NCBI RefSeq assembly: GCF_033954835.1
Contig: NZ_CP121471.1
Location: 1,606,501-1,670,500, forward strand
DNA: 64,000 nt
DNA from: Thiorhodovibrio frisius
Lineage (GTDB): Bacteria > Pseudomonadota > Gammaproteobacteria > Chromatiales > Chromatiaceae
Direction of reading: 5' to 3'
Below are positions 48,484 through 63,917 of this stretch, in pieces (position 1 is the stretch's first letter; each line of letters starts with the position of its first letter). Both the position numbers and the translations under genes were made by a program. Below the pieces are notes generated by a model. That model had not been told where the DNA came from. It was given only the letters and a program-made list of their open reading frames with translations, and did no database searches.

Positions 48484-50316
48484 CTATTCGACGGTAACGG
48501 ATTTGGCTAGATTGCGCGGTTGGTCGACATCCGTCCCTTTGAGGACGGCGACATGGTAGGCCAGCAGTTGCATGGGGATGGTGAACACCAGCGGGTCGAT
48601 CAGATCATCGGTTTCCGGCAGTCTTAGCAGATGCACACCCTCGGCCTGCTGCCAGGCGACACTGTCATCGGCAAAGACGAACAACTGCCCGCCACGTGCG
48701 CGGACTTCTTCAAGATTGGATTTGAGCTTCTCGAGTAGGGCATTGTTGGGCGCGACCGCGACTACTGGCATATCCTCATCAATCAGCGCCAGCGGACCGT
48801 GCTTGAGTTCACCGGCTGGGTAGGCCTCGGCGTGAATGTAAGAAATTTCCTTAAGCTTGAGCGCGCCTTCCATCGCGATGGCGTGTTGTTCGCCGCGCCC
48901 GAGAAACAGCGTGTGCCGCTTTTCGACGAAGTGCTGGGCCAGATCAGCGACGGACTCGTCGATGCTGAGCGCGCGTGTGATCTGAGTCGGCAGGTTGCGC
49001 AGCACTTCGACGGCATGGGCTTCGCGCTCCGGGCTCAGACGGCGCTGATGCCCAAGCGCGAGCGCCAGCAGCAGCAGGGCAACCAGTTGGGTGGTGAAGG
49101 CTTTGGTCGAGGCTACGCCGATTTCAGGCCCGGCGCGAGTGAGTAGCTGTAGTTCGGATTCGCGCACCAGGGAGCTTTCGGCCACATTGCAGATGGCGAG
49201 TGTGGCGAGATAGCCACTGTGCTTGGCCATTTGCAGCGCGGCCAAGGTGTCGGCGGTCTCGCCAGACTGGGAGATGCTGACAAAGAGGGATTGCTCCGGT
49301 ACCACGTGCTGGCGGTAGCGATATTCGCTGGCGACTTCCACCTGGCAGTGAATGCCGGCGAGGGATTCAATCCAGTGCTTGGCGACCAATCCGGCATGAA
49401 AGCTGGTACCACAGGCAATAATGGTGACTGAGCGCACCTGCGCGAACAGGGTTTCTGCTTCGGTGCCAAAGGCGGCGGGGATCACATGGTCGGCGCCAAG
49501 GCGGCCTTCGAGGGTTTCGGCAATGGCGTGTGGCTGCTCGAAAATCTCCTTTTGCATGAAGTGCCGGTAAGGCCCGCGCTCGGTGGCGTCGACCGACATG
49601 CTTGAGGTGCGCACCGGCCGCTCGACCTCCTGCCCGGTCGCATCCCAGATGCGCACCGAGGTGCGGGTCAGCTCGGCCAGGTCGCCGTCTTCGAGAAATA
49701 TAAAGCGATTGGTTACCGGCAGCAGGGCCGGCACATCCGAGGCGATGAAGTGCTCATGGAAACCGACACCGATCACCAGCGGACTGCCGAGGCGGGCGGC
49801 GACCAACTGCTCCGGGTGCTGGCGGTCAATCACGCCGAGCGCATAGGCACCATCGAGTTGCTTGATGCAGTCGCGTACCGCCTCGGTCAGGTCGAGGCCG
49901 CGCTCGAGGGCGTCATGAATGGCGTGAACCACCACCTCGGTATCTGTTTGCGAGGTGAAACGATGCCCGGCGCTTTGCTGTTGCTGGCGCAGACTTTCGT
50001 GGTTCTCGATGATGCCGTTGTGCACCAGGGCGCAGCGCTCGCGGCAGATATGCGGATGGGCGTTGCGTTGGGATGGCTCGCCATGGGTCGCCCAGCGGGT
50101 GTGGGCAATGCCCAGGGTGCCGGGCAGGGAGGTCTGCGCCAAGGCATCCGCCAGTGCCGAGACCTTGCCAAGACAGCGTAGTCGTTTGAGTTCGTCCTGC
50201 TCTGAGAGCACTGCGATGCCGGCGGAGTCATAGCCGCGGTACTCGAGCCGCCGCAGGCCTTCAAGCAGGATCTCAGCGACGGGTCGCTGGGCAATGGCGC
50301 CGACGATTCCACACAT
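48484..50316 (-). CDS. glmS: Glutamine-fructose-6-phosphate aminotransferase (isomerising)
   Basis: 610 residues. Makes glucosamine-6-phosphate for peptidoglycan and lipopolysaccharide. The N-terminal Ntn-glutaminase begins [12 protein letters not shown] with Cys as first mature residue, which fixes the start at 50316. Two SIS sugar domains follow ([20 protein letters not shown] and [20 protein letters not shown]), and the end is LAKSVTVE. No glmS ribozyme is expected outside Firmicutes. It follows glmU on the same strand, the order atp-glmU-glmS common in gammaproteobacteria. Confidence 0.97.
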   Translation of the reverse strand: MCGIVGAIAQRPVAEILLEGLRRLEYRGYDSAGIAVLSEQDELKRLRCLGKVSALADALAQTSLPGTLGIAHTRWATHGEPSQRNAHPHICRERCALVHNGIIENHESLRQQQQSAGHRFTSQTDTEVVVHAIHDALERGLDLTEAVRDCIKQLDGAYALGVIDRQHPEQLVAARLGSPLVIGVGFHEHFIASDVPALLPVTNRFIFLEDGDLAELTRTSVRIWDATGQEVERPVRTSSMSVDATERGPYRHFMQKEIFEQPHAIAETLEGRLGADHVIPAAFGTEAETLFAQVRSVTIIACGTSFHAGLVAKHWIESLAGIHCQVEVASEYRYRQHVVPEQSLFVSISQSGETADTLAALQMAKHSGYLATLAICNVAESSLVRESELQLLTRAGPEIGVASTKAFTTQLVALLLLALALGHQRRLSPEREAHAVEVLRNLPTQITRALSIDESVADLAQHFVEKRHTLFLGRGEQHAIAMEGALKLKEISYIHAEAYPAGELKHGPLALIDEDMPVVAVAPNNALLEKLKSNLEEVRARGGQLFVFADDSVAWQQAEGVHLLRLPETDDLIDPLVFTIPMQLLAYHVAVLKGTDVDQPRNLAKSVTVE

Positions 50317-50415
50317 GGATGTCACCTGATGTCAGAAAAAAACGACGGATTTGCGGGCGGGAGTGGCTGTGCCGTGAAACAGCCGCCTTTTCAACTCCGG
50401 GCTGGGAGGTGAGCC

Positions 50416-51780
<1,365 letters not shown>

Positions 51781-51828
51781 GTCGACAGGCGCTCCCCGTC
51801 TGAATCCATCGCGTGATGAAGTGGCTGT

Positions 51829-51862
51829 AAAAACCAAAAACCCCCGCCATGGGCGAGGGTTT
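51829..51862 (-). terminator. Rho-independent terminator of the atp operon
   Basis: On the minus strand AAACCCTCGCC-CAT-GGCGGGGGTTT pairs over 11 bp (one G/T), immediately followed by TTGGTTTTT. It lies 36 bases after the atpC stop. Confidence 0.85.
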
Positions 51863-51897
51863 GGTGGTCGCACGCCCCGGAGATGGCGATGCCTAGC

Positions 51898-52323
51898 TTA
51901 GCTAGCGCGCATCTTGCGCAATTTCTCGATGGCGCGCAACTGGGCGATCGCCTCGGCCAACTCGGCCTGGGCCTTGGCGTATTCAAACTCGGCCGCCTTG
52001 CCAGCCAAGGCGTCCTCGGCGCGGCGCTTGGCTTCGAGTGCCTTGGCCTCGTCGATGTTCTGGGCGCGGATGGCGGTGTCGGCAAGCACTGTGACCACAT
52101 CCGGCTGGACTTCGAGCATGCCGCCCGAGACGTAGAAATGCTCCATGTCGCCTTTGTCGTCCTCTACCCGCACATCGCCGGGCTTCAGGCGGGTGATGAG
52201 TGGCGTGTGGCGCGGCGCGATGCCGAGCTCGCCCATCTCGCCAGGCGCATAGACCATGGCGGCCATGCCTGAGTGGATAGCGCCCTCGGCGCTGACGATG
52301 TCGACATGTACGGTCATTGCCAT
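51898..52323 (-). CDS. atpC: ATP synthase F1 epsilon subunit
   Basis: 141 residues. Central-stalk subunit that couples rotation and inhibits ATP hydrolysis. The N-terminal beta-sandwich includes [21 protein letters not shown] and [14 protein letters not shown]; the helical C-domain (about 90-138) is Ala/Glu-rich. Last gene of the atp operon, 95 bases after atpD. Confidence 0.95.
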   Translation of the reverse strand: MAMTVHVDIVSAEGAIHSGMAAMVYAPGEMGELGIAPRHTPLITRLKPGDVRVEDDKGDMEHFYVSGGMLEVQPDVVTVLADTAIRAQNIDEAKALEAKRRAEDALAGKAAEFEYAKAQAELAEAIAQLRAIEKLRKMRAS

Positions 52324-52418
52324 TGGTGTCTGGTCTCCCTGTTACGGCGGTCGATGCGCGGACGCGGCGGGAGTTGGCCTCAAGCCTGGGGCTTAAAGCT
52401 GGGAACCCGCCAGCGACT

Positions 52419-54760
<2,342 letters not shown>

Positions 54761-54850
54761 GAGGGGTTCCTGAAGCGATCCTGGTTGAATCTAGGGCACT
54801 GAGGCTTTGGGCGCAGGGACCATCAGACCCGCGCGCCCAGCCGGATGGCC

Positions 54851-56392
54851 TTACCAGGTGTTGTTGGCCTTGAAGTCCTTGATGGCTTGATGCAAGGCTT
54901 CCTTGATGTCGTCGCTGTAGTCGCCAGTCTCGTCGATCTTGTCGATCAGGCTCTTGTGCGCGCTTTTCATGTAGCCCTGCAGTGCCCGCTCGAAAGCCAC
55001 GACCTTGTTGACTTCGACATCGTCGAGATAACCCTCGTTGGCGGCGAACAACGACACGGCCATGGTGCCGGTAGTCATCGGCGAGTACTGCGTCTGTTTC
55101 ATCAGTTCGGTCACACGCTCACCGCGCTGGAGCTGCTTGCGGGTGGCCTCGTCGAGATCGGAGGCAAACTGGGAGAAAGCCGCCAGCTCGCGATACTGAG
55201 CCAGGGCCAGACGAATACCGCCGCCGAGCTTCTTGATGATCTTGGTCTGGGCCGCGCCACCAACACGAGATACCGACAGGCCGGCGTTGATGGCCGGGCG
55301 GATACCGGCGTTGAACAGGTCGGTTTCGAGGAAGATCTGCCCGTCAGTGATCGAGATAACGTTGGTCGGAACGAAAGCGGAGACGTCACCGGCCTGGGTC
55401 TCGATGATCGGCAGGGCGGTGAGCGAGCCAGTCTGGCCGCGCACGCGACCACCGGTCTGCTTCTCGACATAGTCGGTATTGACGCGCGCGGCGCGCTCAA
55501 GCAGACGCGAATGCAGGTAGAAGACATCACCCGGATAGGCTTCGCGGCCCGGCGGGCGGCGCAGCAGCAGAGACACCTGACGATAGGCCCAAGCCTGCTT
55601 GGTCAGATCATCGAAGACGATGAGCGCATCCTCGCCCTTGTCGCGGAAGTACTCGCCCATGGCGCAGCCGGCGTAGGGAGCAATGAACTGCATCGCGGCC
55701 GAATCCGACGCACCGGCATGCACAATGATGGTGTGGTCCATGGCGCCGAATTCCTCAAGCTTGCGCTGCACGCCTGCAACCGAGGAGTTCTTCTGGCCGA
55801 CGGCGACGTAAACACATTTAACGCCGGTGTGTTTCTGATTGATGATGGCATCGATGGCCACCGCGGTTTTGCCGGTCTGGCGGTCACCGATGATCAACTC
55901 GCGCTGGCCGCGCCCGACCGGGACCATGGCATCGATGGCCTTAAGACCGGTGGGCAGGGGTTGATCAACCGACTGGCGTTGGATAACGCCGGGTGCGATT
56001 TTTTCAATTGCTGAGGTCTCGCTGCAATTGACCGGTCCCTTACCGTCGACCGGGGCGCCGAGGGAGTCGACCACACGACCGAGCAGGCCTTCGCCGACCG
56101 GGACTTCCAGCACGCGCCCGGTGCAGCGCGCCCAGTCGCCTTCAGACAGGTGGGTGTAGTCGCCGAGTATCACGGCGCCAACCGAGTCGCGCTCAAGGTT
56201 GAGCGCCAGGCCGAAGGTGTTATTCGGGAACTCGAGCATTTCGTAGTACTGGGCGTCGGACAGGCCGTAGATACGCACAATACCGTCGGTCAAGCTGACG
56301 ATGGTGCCTTCTGCGCGCGCCTCGGTCTTGATGTCGAACTGCTCGATTTTCTGTTTGATCAGATCGCTGATCTCGGCAGGATTCAGTTGCAT
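54851..56392 (-). CDS. atpA: ATP synthase F1 alpha subunit
   Basis: 513 residues. Non-catalytic nucleotide-binding subunit. P-loop [18 protein letters not shown] near residue 170, [17 protein letters not shown], and the arginine-finger region around [15 protein letters not shown] are present. ATG 56392 ([16 protein letters not shown]) matches family starts and lies 13 bases after atpH; the longer frame upstream shadows atpH. Confidence 0.98.
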   Translation of the reverse strand: MQLNPAEISDLIKQKIEQFDIKTEARAEGTIVSLTDGIVRIYGLSDAQYYEMLEFPNNTFGLALNLERDSVGAVILGDYTHLSEGDWARCTGRVLEVPVGEGLLGRVVDSLGAPVDGKGPVNCSETSAIEKIAPGVIQRQSVDQPLPTGLKAIDAMVPVGRGQRELIIGDRQTGKTAVAIDAIINQKHTGVKCVYVAVGQKNSSVAGVQRKLEEFGAMDHTIIVHAGASDSAAMQFIAPYAGCAMGEYFRDKGEDALIVFDDLTKQAWAYRQVSLLLRRPPGREAYPGDVFYLHSRLLERAARVNTDYVEKQTGGRVRGQTGSLTALPIIETQAGDVSAFVPTNVISITDGQIFLETDLFNAGIRPAINAGLSVSRVGGAAQTKIIKKLGGGIRLALAQYRELAAFSQFASDLDEATRKQLQRGERVTELMKQTQYSPMTTGTMAVSLFAANEGYLDDVEVNKVVAFERALQGYMKSAHKSLIDKIDETGDYSDDIKEALHQAIKDFKANNTW

Positions 56393-56405
56393 GGCGGTGT
56401 TCCGT

Positions 56406-56957
56406 TCAGAATTGCAATTCGTTTGAGAGCTGCTGTAGCTTGCCCCGGATCGAGCTGTCGATGACCAGATCGTCGGCGCGAATCTCGACCCCACCGATCA
56501 GGTTAGAGTCTTCCTCGACGCTGAGTTCGACCTCGGCACCAAAATGCGCCTTGAGCGAGGTCATCAGACCCTGCTGTTCGGCCTTATCGAGAGGGAAGGC
56601 GCTGCGCACCAGCACCTGGCGCACGCCCTGCTCAGCGGTTTTGCGCTGATCGAACAGGCGGGCGATCTCCGGGAGCGCCGGCAGGCGGCCATTGGCGGCC
56701 AGGATGCGCGCCAGATTCGCCGGGCCAGCCGGAAGCTCCTTGCCGTTGGTGCCAGCGGCAATCGCCAGCACCAGCTCGCACAGGCGCTCGCGACCAACAT
56801 TAGGATTCCCAACAATGGCGTGCAGTTGTGGGTCGCTGGCAATGGCGCCTAGAGCATTGAGCGCCGCAGACCAAGGCTCGAGTGCCTGCTCTGCTTTGGC
56901 GATGGCAAAGGCCGCCTCAGCATAGGGGCGGGCGATGGTGGTGAAGTCTCCAGCCAT
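56406..56957 (-). CDS. atpH: ATP synthase F1 delta subunit
   Basis: 183 residues. Peripheral-stalk cap that links F1 to subunit b. [20 protein letters not shown] at the N-terminus and the C-terminal [20 protein letters not shown] are the conserved ends. Nine bases separate it from atpF. Confidence 0.95.
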   Translation of the reverse strand: MAGDFTTIARPYAEAAFAIAKAEQALEPWSAALNALGAIASDPQLHAIVGNPNVGRERLCELVLAIAAGTNGKELPAGPANLARILAANGRLPALPEIARLFDQRKTAEQGVRQVLVRSAFPLDKAEQQGLMTSLKAHFGAEVELSVEEDSNLIGGVEIRADDLVIDSSIRGKLQQLSNELQF

Positions 56958-56966
56958 GATGTCGCC

Positions 56967-57437
56967 CTAAATTTGCTTGCCGAAGGATTCGACCAGCTCG
57001 CGATGCGCGCCTGCGTCGATTTCCTTCTGGAGGATTTTCTCGGCGGCCGCCATGGCCAGGGTCGCTACCCGCTCGCGCAATTCCTCACGCGCCCGATTGG
57101 TTTCCTGCTCGATCTCGGCCTCAGCCGCGTGCTTCAGTCGGCTGCCCTCGGCAACCGCGTCATGCTTGGCCTGGTCGAGAATCTCGTTGTAGCGGCGTTG
57201 GGCCTGATTGACGATCTCGGCCGCGTCCGTCTTGGCCTTGTGCATCACTTCAAGCGCGCGCTGCTGGCCAAGTTCCTGTTCTTTCGCGCCGCGCTCGGCG
57301 GCGGCCAGGCCTTCGGCGATGCGCTTCTTGCGCTCATCGAGCGCGTGAATGATCGGTGGCCAGACATAGGTCATGCAAAACCAGACGAACGCCGTGAAGG
57401 AGATCATCTGGAGAATCAGTGTCAGATTGATATTCAT
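56967..57437 (-). CDS. atpF: ATP synthase F0 b subunit
   Basis: 156 residues. One N-terminal membrane helix ([20 protein letters not shown]) followed by a long charged helix (about 35-150) that dimerises as the peripheral stalk. Length equals the E. coli b subunit. Confidence 0.95.
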   Translation of the reverse strand: MNINLTLILQMISFTAFVWFCMTYVWPPIIHALDERKKRIAEGLAAAERGAKEQELGQQRALEVMHKAKTDAAEIVNQAQRRYNEILDQAKHDAVAEGSRLKHAAEAEIEQETNRAREELRERVATLAMAAAEKILQKEIDAGAHRELVESFGKQI

Positions 57438-57503
57438 CCGTAAGCCTCGTGAAGACGAGTGACTGTGATCCGGCCTGCGGCGGAACGCTTGGCCGGAGCG
57501 GCG

Positions 57504-57770
<267 letters not shown>

Positions 57771-57837
57771 TTAAACAGAAACGAAACTCTGAGAGACCCG
57801 AACCGGGCGCCATGCCCGCGGGCTGATGTGCACCGGA

Positions 57838-58764
<927 letters not shown>

Positions 58765-58814
58765 CTAGGTCTTGATTTTGCAGCCTTGGGCTCTAGTTAC
58801 GATCAACTCTCAAA

Positions 58815-58859
58815 GTAAATCTGGTCAAAGCAAATCTGGTCAAATTAAATCTGGCACAT
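58815..58859. repeat. 15-bp tandem repeat, three units
   Basis: GTAAATCTGGTCAAA, GCAAATCTGGTCAAA, TTAAATCTGGCACAT in the gap between atpI and atpB. Confidence 0.6.
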
Positions 58860-58863
58860 CAAA

Positions 58864-59292
58864 TCAGCCTTGGCCTGACATCGTCCTGTCGCTGCGGCGA
58901 TCAGGCATCAGCGCTGGTAACGTCTGAACTGCCAGATAGCTGCCCAGAACGATTGGCAAAACCAAATCATCGAACACCGCATAAGCGATGACGAAAAGCG
59001 CCAGAATCAAGGTGATTTTGACAATTTCAGCGCCATAGAACCGCAGCACCAAGGCGCCCGGTTGTTGCGCGCGATAAGAACGAAAAACCCAGAACGCGGC
59101 AACTGCATTGGCCAACAGGCAGGCTGCACTTCCCGCGCCGGCGGAGACCAGGGCGGGCAGGCCAAAAGGGGCTGCTAGCAATAACAAAATCACACCAATG
59201 ATTCCCTGCCAGCGCAGAAGGTGCTGAATCTGGCGCGGCTGAGAAAGCATTGCGTTTTTTTTGCGCGTCTTGAGTTCCGGTTCAGCCTGCAA
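58864..59292 (-). CDS. atpI: ATP synthase assembly protein AtpI
   Basis: 142 residues with four hydrophobic helices (GIIGVILLLLAAPFGLPALV, ACLLANAVAAFWVF, ITLILALFVIAYAVF, VLGSYLAVQTL) and the polar loop FYGAEIVKI typical of AtpI. It heads the atp operon and assists c-ring assembly or magnesium supply. An internal ATG at 59250 (MLSQPRQIQHLL) may be the real start. Confidence 0.8.
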   Translation of the reverse strand: MQAEPELKTRKKNAMLSQPRQIQHLLRWQGIIGVILLLLAAPFGLPALVSAGAGSAACLLANAVAAFWVFRSYRAQQPGALVLRFYGAEIVKITLILALFVIAYAVFDDLVLPIVLGSYLAVQTLPALMPDRRSDRTMSGQG

Positions 59293-59495
59293 GAGTGCTG
59301 GTTCATCCGTTTCTGGCTGTTAACTCCGACCCTCGGGTTGGGGCCAACAGCCTGGACACCAGCATTGGATGCAGGTCTGTCGTTACAGCCGCGCAGTATA
59401 AGCGCATGGGAATACTCGGTCAAACCCGACAATGCCTCTATGGCGGTTTTTGTTTTGCAAATGGCGGGTGCCGGCGCGATTCGGTCTCCGATTCG

Positions 59496-60155
59496 CTATG
59501 AGCGGCTCTGGGGCTGGCCGCATACATAAAGACGCTGCTCGGTGACCACCGCATCCAGTGCCACATCCCAGGGGTTGGTCTCGATGCGCTCCACACGCTG
59601 GCACTCGTGCGCCAGCCCGATCAGACGCGGGCGGCGATACCAGTGCGCCCTTGCGCGAATGGCTCCGAAGCAGCGGTCATAGAAGCCAAGCCCCATACCA
59701 AGGCGCTGGCAGTCTGGGTCGAAACCCACCAGCGGCAGGAATACCAGGTCGAGCGAGGAGATTTTGATCGGGGCTTGTCGGCGTGGGTCGGGTTCCGGTA
59801 TTCCGAAACGATTGCGTCGCCGCCGGTGAGCGCTCTGGTCAGGGTAAAACGCGAGTCGAGGTGGGGCTAGGGAGGTGATTACTGGCAGATACCAGGTGGT
59901 GCTTGCGCGTGCGAGTCTGGCGCGGATCGGGCTGGGGTCGAGTTCACCGTCGGTCGGCACATATAGCGCGATGCAACGTGCCCGCGCGATGCCTGGCAGG
60001 CGCAGAATGCGCGCGGCGACCTGATGTGCGTGCTGGCGTTGGATGCTTTGACTTAAGGCGCGGCGCTTGGTGCGTAACTTGCGTCTGAGCGCAGGTCGTG
60101 CGGAAAGGTTTGGGATGGATGAGGAGGGGCTGGAAGGGGGTTGAGGCGATATCAT
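59496..60155 (-). CDS. ygfA: 5-formyltetrahydrofolate cyclo-ligase
   Basis: 219 residues. ATP-dependent conversion of 5-formyl- to 5,10-methenyl-tetrahydrofolate. LRRKLRTKRRALS at the N-terminus (ATP-binding basic stretch), YVPTDGELDPSPI in the middle, and the signature LGMGLGFYDRCFG near residue 160 identify it. ATG 60155 chosen because the frame upstream crosses a non-coding RNA. The 6S RNA is just upstream on the same strand, as in E. coli ssrS-ygfA. Confidence 0.92.
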   Translation of the reverse strand: MISPQPPSSPSSSIPNLSARPALRRKLRTKRRALSQSIQRQHAHQVAARILRLPGIARARCIALYVPTDGELDPSPIRARLARASTTWYLPVITSLAPPRLAFYPDQSAHRRRRNRFGIPEPDPRRQAPIKISSLDLVFLPLVGFDPDCQRLGMGLGFYDRCFGAIRARAHWYRRPRLIGLAHECQRVERIETNPWDVALDAVVTEQRLYVCGQPQSRS

Positions 60156-60243
60156 GCTCTCTCGCCTGGCGGAAAAAACCGGGCAGACAGAAAACCAGGT
60201 GGATAAAAAGCCGGGCAAAAAGAAAGTTGGGTGGGTAAAAAAA

Positions 60244-60433
60244 CGGCGCCCCCCGCGTTTGCCGGTACCGACCTTCGTTCTTGAACCAAGGGGTTCAAGT
60301 GGGGGCACTCGCGCTGGCTTCAGGCTTCCCGCTCGTGGGCGGGCATGCACAACAGCCTTTACATTATGCCCCCAGGGTACTAATTAGGCTCAAGAAAATA
60401 CCCAGGCGGTTATCGAGCATCGCAGGCGACGCC
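60244..60433 (-). ncRNA. ssrS: 6S RNA
   Basis: Global regulator that binds the sigma-70 RNA polymerase holoenzyme. Evidence: position before ygfA; internal segment GTGCATGCCCGCC then GGGAAGCCTGAAG, comparable with the E. coli GAGCATGCTCGG and GAGAAGCCTTAA; hairpin CACTTGAACCCCTTGGTTCAAG; and closing helix GGCGTCGCCTGCG pairing with CGCGGGGGGCGCC, 12 of 13 positions. The T-run GTTTTTTT follows. Length about 190 nt. Ends are approximate. Confidence 0.75.
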
Positions 60434-60530
60434 TTAGTTCGTAGGCTAGACCTGTTTTTACAAAAGGTCCAGCGAAATTCGAAAATAATGCGTTTTTCTT
60501 GCCGCCTGGGGCGTCCTGTTCAAATAAGTC

Positions 60531-61418
60531 TCAGGAGTTTCCGCCAGCCGGTGCCCGGGCTGTGGTTGCGGCGAGCGGTGAGGCGGCGGGCAAAACGGGC
60601 AGCCGCTGTCCGAAACGCTGGGGATTTTGCACCATACTGATGACAGCGAGGAGCTTGGGCACATAGTCCTCGGTCTCGCGCGGCAGGTCGAGCGACCAGT
60701 AGTCGGTCGGTTTGCCAGCGCGCTTATTGGCCCGCTGGGCCGCCTGGACGCGCGCGGGGCCGCAGTTGTAGGCGGCCAGAGTCAGCGCCCAGTCGCCGTC
60801 AAAGGTCTGGTTTAGCTCGGTCAGATACTTCACCGCTCCGCGAGTGGATGCCAGTACATCATGGCGGGCGTCGTAGGAGCCATTTTGCTCGAGCCCCATT
60901 TGCTTTCCGGTGTAGGGCATGAACTGCCACATGCCAGCTGCGCTCATGGGGGAGACGGCGCGGGGGTTGTAGCGGCTTTCAATTTCCGGCAGTAGCGCGA
61001 GTTCTGTTGGTAGACCGCCGCGATCAAGTTCGGTGAGGATGAGATGGAGATAGGGGCTCGCGCGGTCAGCAAGTTGGTTGAGGTACTTTTTGTTTCGCGC
61101 CAGTTGCTTGAGGCTTTGGCTCACTCGAGGGTTTGGCGCAATGCCCAGACTGGGACCGCTTCTAATGCGCTGCCAGGGGTCGCCGCTGATGCTGCGAGAT
61201 GATGTGCCGGGGCGAGCGGAGCGGCGCTGCGTATTTTGCGCCAAGGTTTGTGGATCAATGGCGGGGCGGACGAAGCCGTACTCGCGCGCCGATACCGAGC
61301 GTGACGGCTGATCGACCATGTTATCCGCCAAGGCGGAACCCCGCGTGGGATTGGAGACGCAGCCGCCGAGCCCTGTCATGGCAAGTGGCAGGGCGACTAC
61401 CAGGGCCGACAACCGCAT
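60531..61418 (-). CDS. Lytic transglycosylase lipoprotein (MltD N-domain type, no LysM)
   Basis: 295 residues. The lipobox LGGC follows the signal MRLSALVVALPLAMTG, so it is membrane-anchored after cleavage near residue 20; this fixes the start at 61418. The SLT domain (about 130-270) has the catalytic Glu in LLPEIESRYNPRAVSPMSAA and GMWQFMPYTGKQMGL, then LAAYNCGPARVQAAQ. It ends without the LysM repeats of true MltD. The neighbours yafS-like, rnhA and dnaQ are those of E. coli mltD, with gloB missing. Confidence 0.88.
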   Translation of the reverse strand: MRLSALVVALPLAMTGLGGCVSNPTRGSALADNMVDQPSRSVSAREYGFVRPAIDPQTLAQNTQRRSARPGTSSRSISGDPWQRIRSGPSLGIAPNPRVSQSLKQLARNKKYLNQLADRASPYLHLILTELDRGGLPTELALLPEIESRYNPRAVSPMSAAGMWQFMPYTGKQMGLEQNGSYDARHDVLASTRGAVKYLTELNQTFDGDWALTLAAYNCGPARVQAAQRANKRAGKPTDYWSLDLPRETEDYVPKLLAVISMVQNPQRFGQRLPVLPAASPLAATTARAPAGGNS

Positions 61419-61801
61419 GATGTTGGTTCCGGTGCGTCTGTTCGCTTTGTTGGCGCGGCCAGCGGAACCCGGCAGCCTGGGATGATCAGCCTTCGTATAT
61501 AAACGAACCGGGTCGACATGAGCCGGGCCAGAGAGTGGTGCTTGGGCAGAGTGTCCTGTCAGAGTCACGCACTGATCCTCCGCATGAGGGCTTAACGACG
61601 AGGTTTGTCCGTGAGGCCTGATAGTGTTGCGCGTCGATGACGCCAAATCCGGCCTCGGTGGATAAGTCGTTGCACTATACGGGAATACCCGGATGCTTGC
61701 CAGTCGTTGCAATGGTGTCCTTTCGCGCGCCCGGTTCTGCGAAGACCCCACAGGCGCGTTATGCTGTGGCGTTCTTCTCTGCTCTTGCCTGACGAGGTTC
61801 C
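61419..61801. other. Divergent promoter region, no gene
   Basis: 383 bases between the transglycosylase lipoprotein gene and the YafS-like gene. A frame reading upstream of the former shows no conserved content. No promoter could be assigned with confidence. Confidence 0.4.
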
Positions 61802-62584
61802 ATGAAAGACTGCGATGGCGTTGCGGCCGATCCGCTGATCTCTCTCGATGCATGGTATCGCAGCCCTCTCGGGCGCGGTGTCGCGGAGGCGGAGGCGCGC
61901 TGTCTCGAGGAGTTACTCGAGGATGCATTTGGGTATTTTCTGCTCCAAGTCGGTGCCCGGCAGCCGTTTGCTGACGCACTCGCTGCAAGTCGCATCCGCC
62001 ATCAGTTCTTGTTGCAGCCGGCGGCCGAGAATTCGATGGTCACGAATCCCGGTGGCGACCTGTCGCTGCGCGCGGAGCTGACGCGACTGCCCTTCGCCTC
62101 CGATAGCCTGGATGCCGTGGTGCTGCCGCACAGTCTGGACTTCTCGCCCGATCCGCACCGGGTGCTGCGCGAAGTGGAGCGGGTGCTGATTGCCGATGGA
62201 CGAGTGTTTCTGTTCGGTTTCAATCCGCTTAGCACCTGGGGCGTGCGACGGGTATGGCCGCGACGGCGCGGTGTCGTGCCTTGGTGCGGTTCGCGGCTGA
62301 CGCTGTTTCGCGTCTGCGACTGGCTTAAGCTGATCGGCTTTCATGTGGAGGTTCGGCGCATGCTGGTTTTTCGCCCCCCCTGGCGGCGCGCTTTTACCAC
62401 GCGGCTGGACTGGGTCGATGCGCTCGGCAGCCGGTATTGGCCGGTGTTTGGTGGCGTTTACGCGGTGCGCGCGGTCAAACGGCTGTCGGCGGTGACACCG
62501 CTGCGCTCGAGTTGGAAACCACGACCGTCGTTGCTGCCGGGTCGAGCGGTCAAGCCCACGGCTCGGGAGTCCAGTTATGACTAA
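61802..62584 (+). CDS. YafS-like SAM-dependent methyltransferase
   Basis: 260 residues. The centre is a type-11 methyltransferase half: [20 protein letters not shown] is motif II-IV and [20 protein letters not shown] the following helix and strand. The N-terminal motif I glycine-rich loop is degenerate ([14 protein letters not shown]), as in YafS, so activity is uncertain. It overlaps rnhA by 8 bases. The same yafS-rnhA-dnaQ neighbourhood is known in E. coli. Confidence 0.8.
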   Translation: MKDCDGVAADPLISLDAWYRSPLGRGVAEAEARCLEELLEDAFGYFLLQVGARQPFADALAASRIRHQFLLQPAAENSMVTNPGGDLSLRAELTRLPFASDSLDAVVLPHSLDFSPDPHRVLREVERVLIADGRVFLFGFNPLSTWGVRRVWPRRRGVVPWCGSRLTLFRVCDWLKLIGFHVEVRRMLVFRPPWRRAFTTRLDWVDALGSRYWPVFGGVYAVRAVKRLSAVTPLRSSWKPRPSLLPGRAVKPTARESSYD

Positions 62585-63044
62585 AGCGGTCGAGATCTTT
62601 ACTGACGGGGCCTGCAAGAAGAACCCTGGGCCGGGCGGTTGGGGCGCCTTGCTGCGCGCGGGTGAGCACCAGAAAGAACTCTGTGGTGGGGAGCCCATGA
62701 CCACCAACAATCGCATGGAACTCATGGCGGTGATCCAGGCGCTGGAGGCGCTCAAGCGCCCAAGCGAGGTGGTCATCACGGTCGATTCGCGCTACGTCCA
62801 GGATGGGGTGGAGCGCTGGATGGCCAACTGGAAGCGCAATGGCTGGCTGACCAAGGCGCGCGAGCCGGTCAAGAATCAGGACCTGTGGCAGCGCCTCGAC
62901 CGCGCGCTGACCGGGCATCGGGTGCGTTGGCAATGGGTGCGCGGGCACAGTGGCCACCCCGGGAACGAAACCGCCGACAGGCTCGCCAATCGTGGCATTG
63001 CCGAGATGGACAAAAAGGCCAAGATGGCAAAGAAAACAGGGTAG
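62577..63044 (+). CDS. rnhA: Ribonuclease HI
   Basis: 155 residues. Cleaves the RNA strand of RNA:DNA hybrids. All four acidic catalytic residues are visible: [17 protein letters not shown] (Asp), [12 protein letters not shown] (Glu), [12 protein letters not shown] (Asp) and [16 protein letters not shown] (His and Asp). Length matches E. coli. Overlaps the YafS-like gene; followed by the short palindromic-element copy and dnaQ. Confidence 0.97.
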   Translation: MTKAVEIFTDGACKKNPGPGGWGALLRAGEHQKELCGGEPMTTNNRMELMAVIQALEALKRPSEVVITVDSRYVQDGVERWMANWKRNGWLTKAREPVKNQDLWQRLDRALTGHRVRWQWVRGHSGHPGNETADRLANRGIAEMDKKAKMAKKTG

Positions 63045-63123
63045 ACCGAAACCTCTTGAGATTTTGGCTCGTTTTGGGCCGCCACCCGACCTAAAACCGA
63101 AAACCATTGATGTCATTGGTATA
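63042..63123. repeat. Palindromic intergenic element, copy 3 (82 bp, core deleted)
   Basis: Same outer parts as copy 2: ACCGAAACC near the left end and AAAACCGAAAACCATTGATG then ATTGGTATA at the right. The GTGACGG/CCGTCAC stem-loop core is missing, a precise internal loss. It lies between rnhA and dnaQ. Confidence 0.65.
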
Positions 63124-63130
63124 AGACAGC

Positions 63131-63853
63131 ATGCGACAGATCGTACTGGACACCGAAACCACCGGCCTAGAGCCGAGCCAAGGCCATCGCATTATTGAGA
63201 TTGGCTGTGTCGAGCTAGTTGATCGACGCCTCACGCGCAGCTCATTTCACCAGTATCTGCAACCGGACCGGCAGGTGGAGGAGGGCGCGGTTCAGGTGCA
63301 CGGGATTTCCGATGAATTTCTCGCCGACAAGCCGCGCTTTGGCGATGTGGCCGAGCAATTTCTGGACTACATCGGTGGTGCCCAGCTCATTATCCATAAC
63401 GCCGATTTCGACCTTGGCTTTCTGAATCACGAGCTGCGCTTGTGGCGCAAGGGCGCAGCTAGCCTCGAGAGCCAGTGCGAGGTGATCGACACCCTGAAGC
63501 TAGCTCGCAGCCGCCATCCTGGTCAGCGCAATAGCCTGGATGCCCTGTGCAAGCGCTATCACATCGACAACACCAGGCGCGATCTGCACGGTGCTCTGCT
63601 CGACGCCGAGATTCTGGCCGAAGTGTACCTGGCCATGACCGGCGGTCAGGCCAGTCTGGAGCTGGACGTGCAGCCGGCGCGCCAGCGTGACGGGCAGGGC
63701 GCTCAGGCGGCGCGGGTGCTATTAAAGGACCGCCCGCCACTGGCTGTTATTCGCGCGACCGAGGTCGAGATCGACGCCCATCGGCAGCGGCTGGCGGCCA
63801 TCGACAAAGCCAGTGAGGGGCGCTGTGTGTGGTTGCGCCAGAGCGATGCCTGA
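63131..63853 (+). CDS. dnaQ: DNA polymerase III epsilon subunit (proofreading exonuclease)
   Basis: 240 residues. DEDDh 3'-5' exonuclease: IVLDTETTGLEPSQGHRIIE (Asp-Glu), IIHNADFDLGFLNHEL (Asp) and HGALLDAEILAEVYLAM (His and Asp). The C-terminus (about 190-240) would bind the polymerase alpha subunit. Normal length. Confidence 0.96.
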   Translation: MRQIVLDTETTGLEPSQGHRIIEIGCVELVDRRLTRSSFHQYLQPDRQVEEGAVQVHGISDEFLADKPRFGDVAEQFLDYIGGAQLIIHNADFDLGFLNHELRLWRKGAASLESQCEVIDTLKLARSRHPGQRNSLDALCKRYHIDNTRRDLHGALLDAEILAEVYLAMTGGQASLELDVQPARQRDGQGAQAARVLLKDRPPLAVIRATEVEIDAHRQRLAAIDKASEGRCVWLRQSDA

Positions 63854-63860
63854 TGGGCTA

Positions 63861-63892
63861 AAGCCGGGGAGGGATCAGTCTCCGCCCGGCTT
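63861..63892 (+). terminator. Possible terminator after dnaQ
   Basis: AAGCCGGG and CCCGGCTT form an 8-bp stem 8 bases after the dnaQ stop, but the following T-run is only two bases. Confidence 0.4.
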
Positions 63893-63917
63893 GCGAGGCA
63901 CAAGGGCCGGGGCGGTT

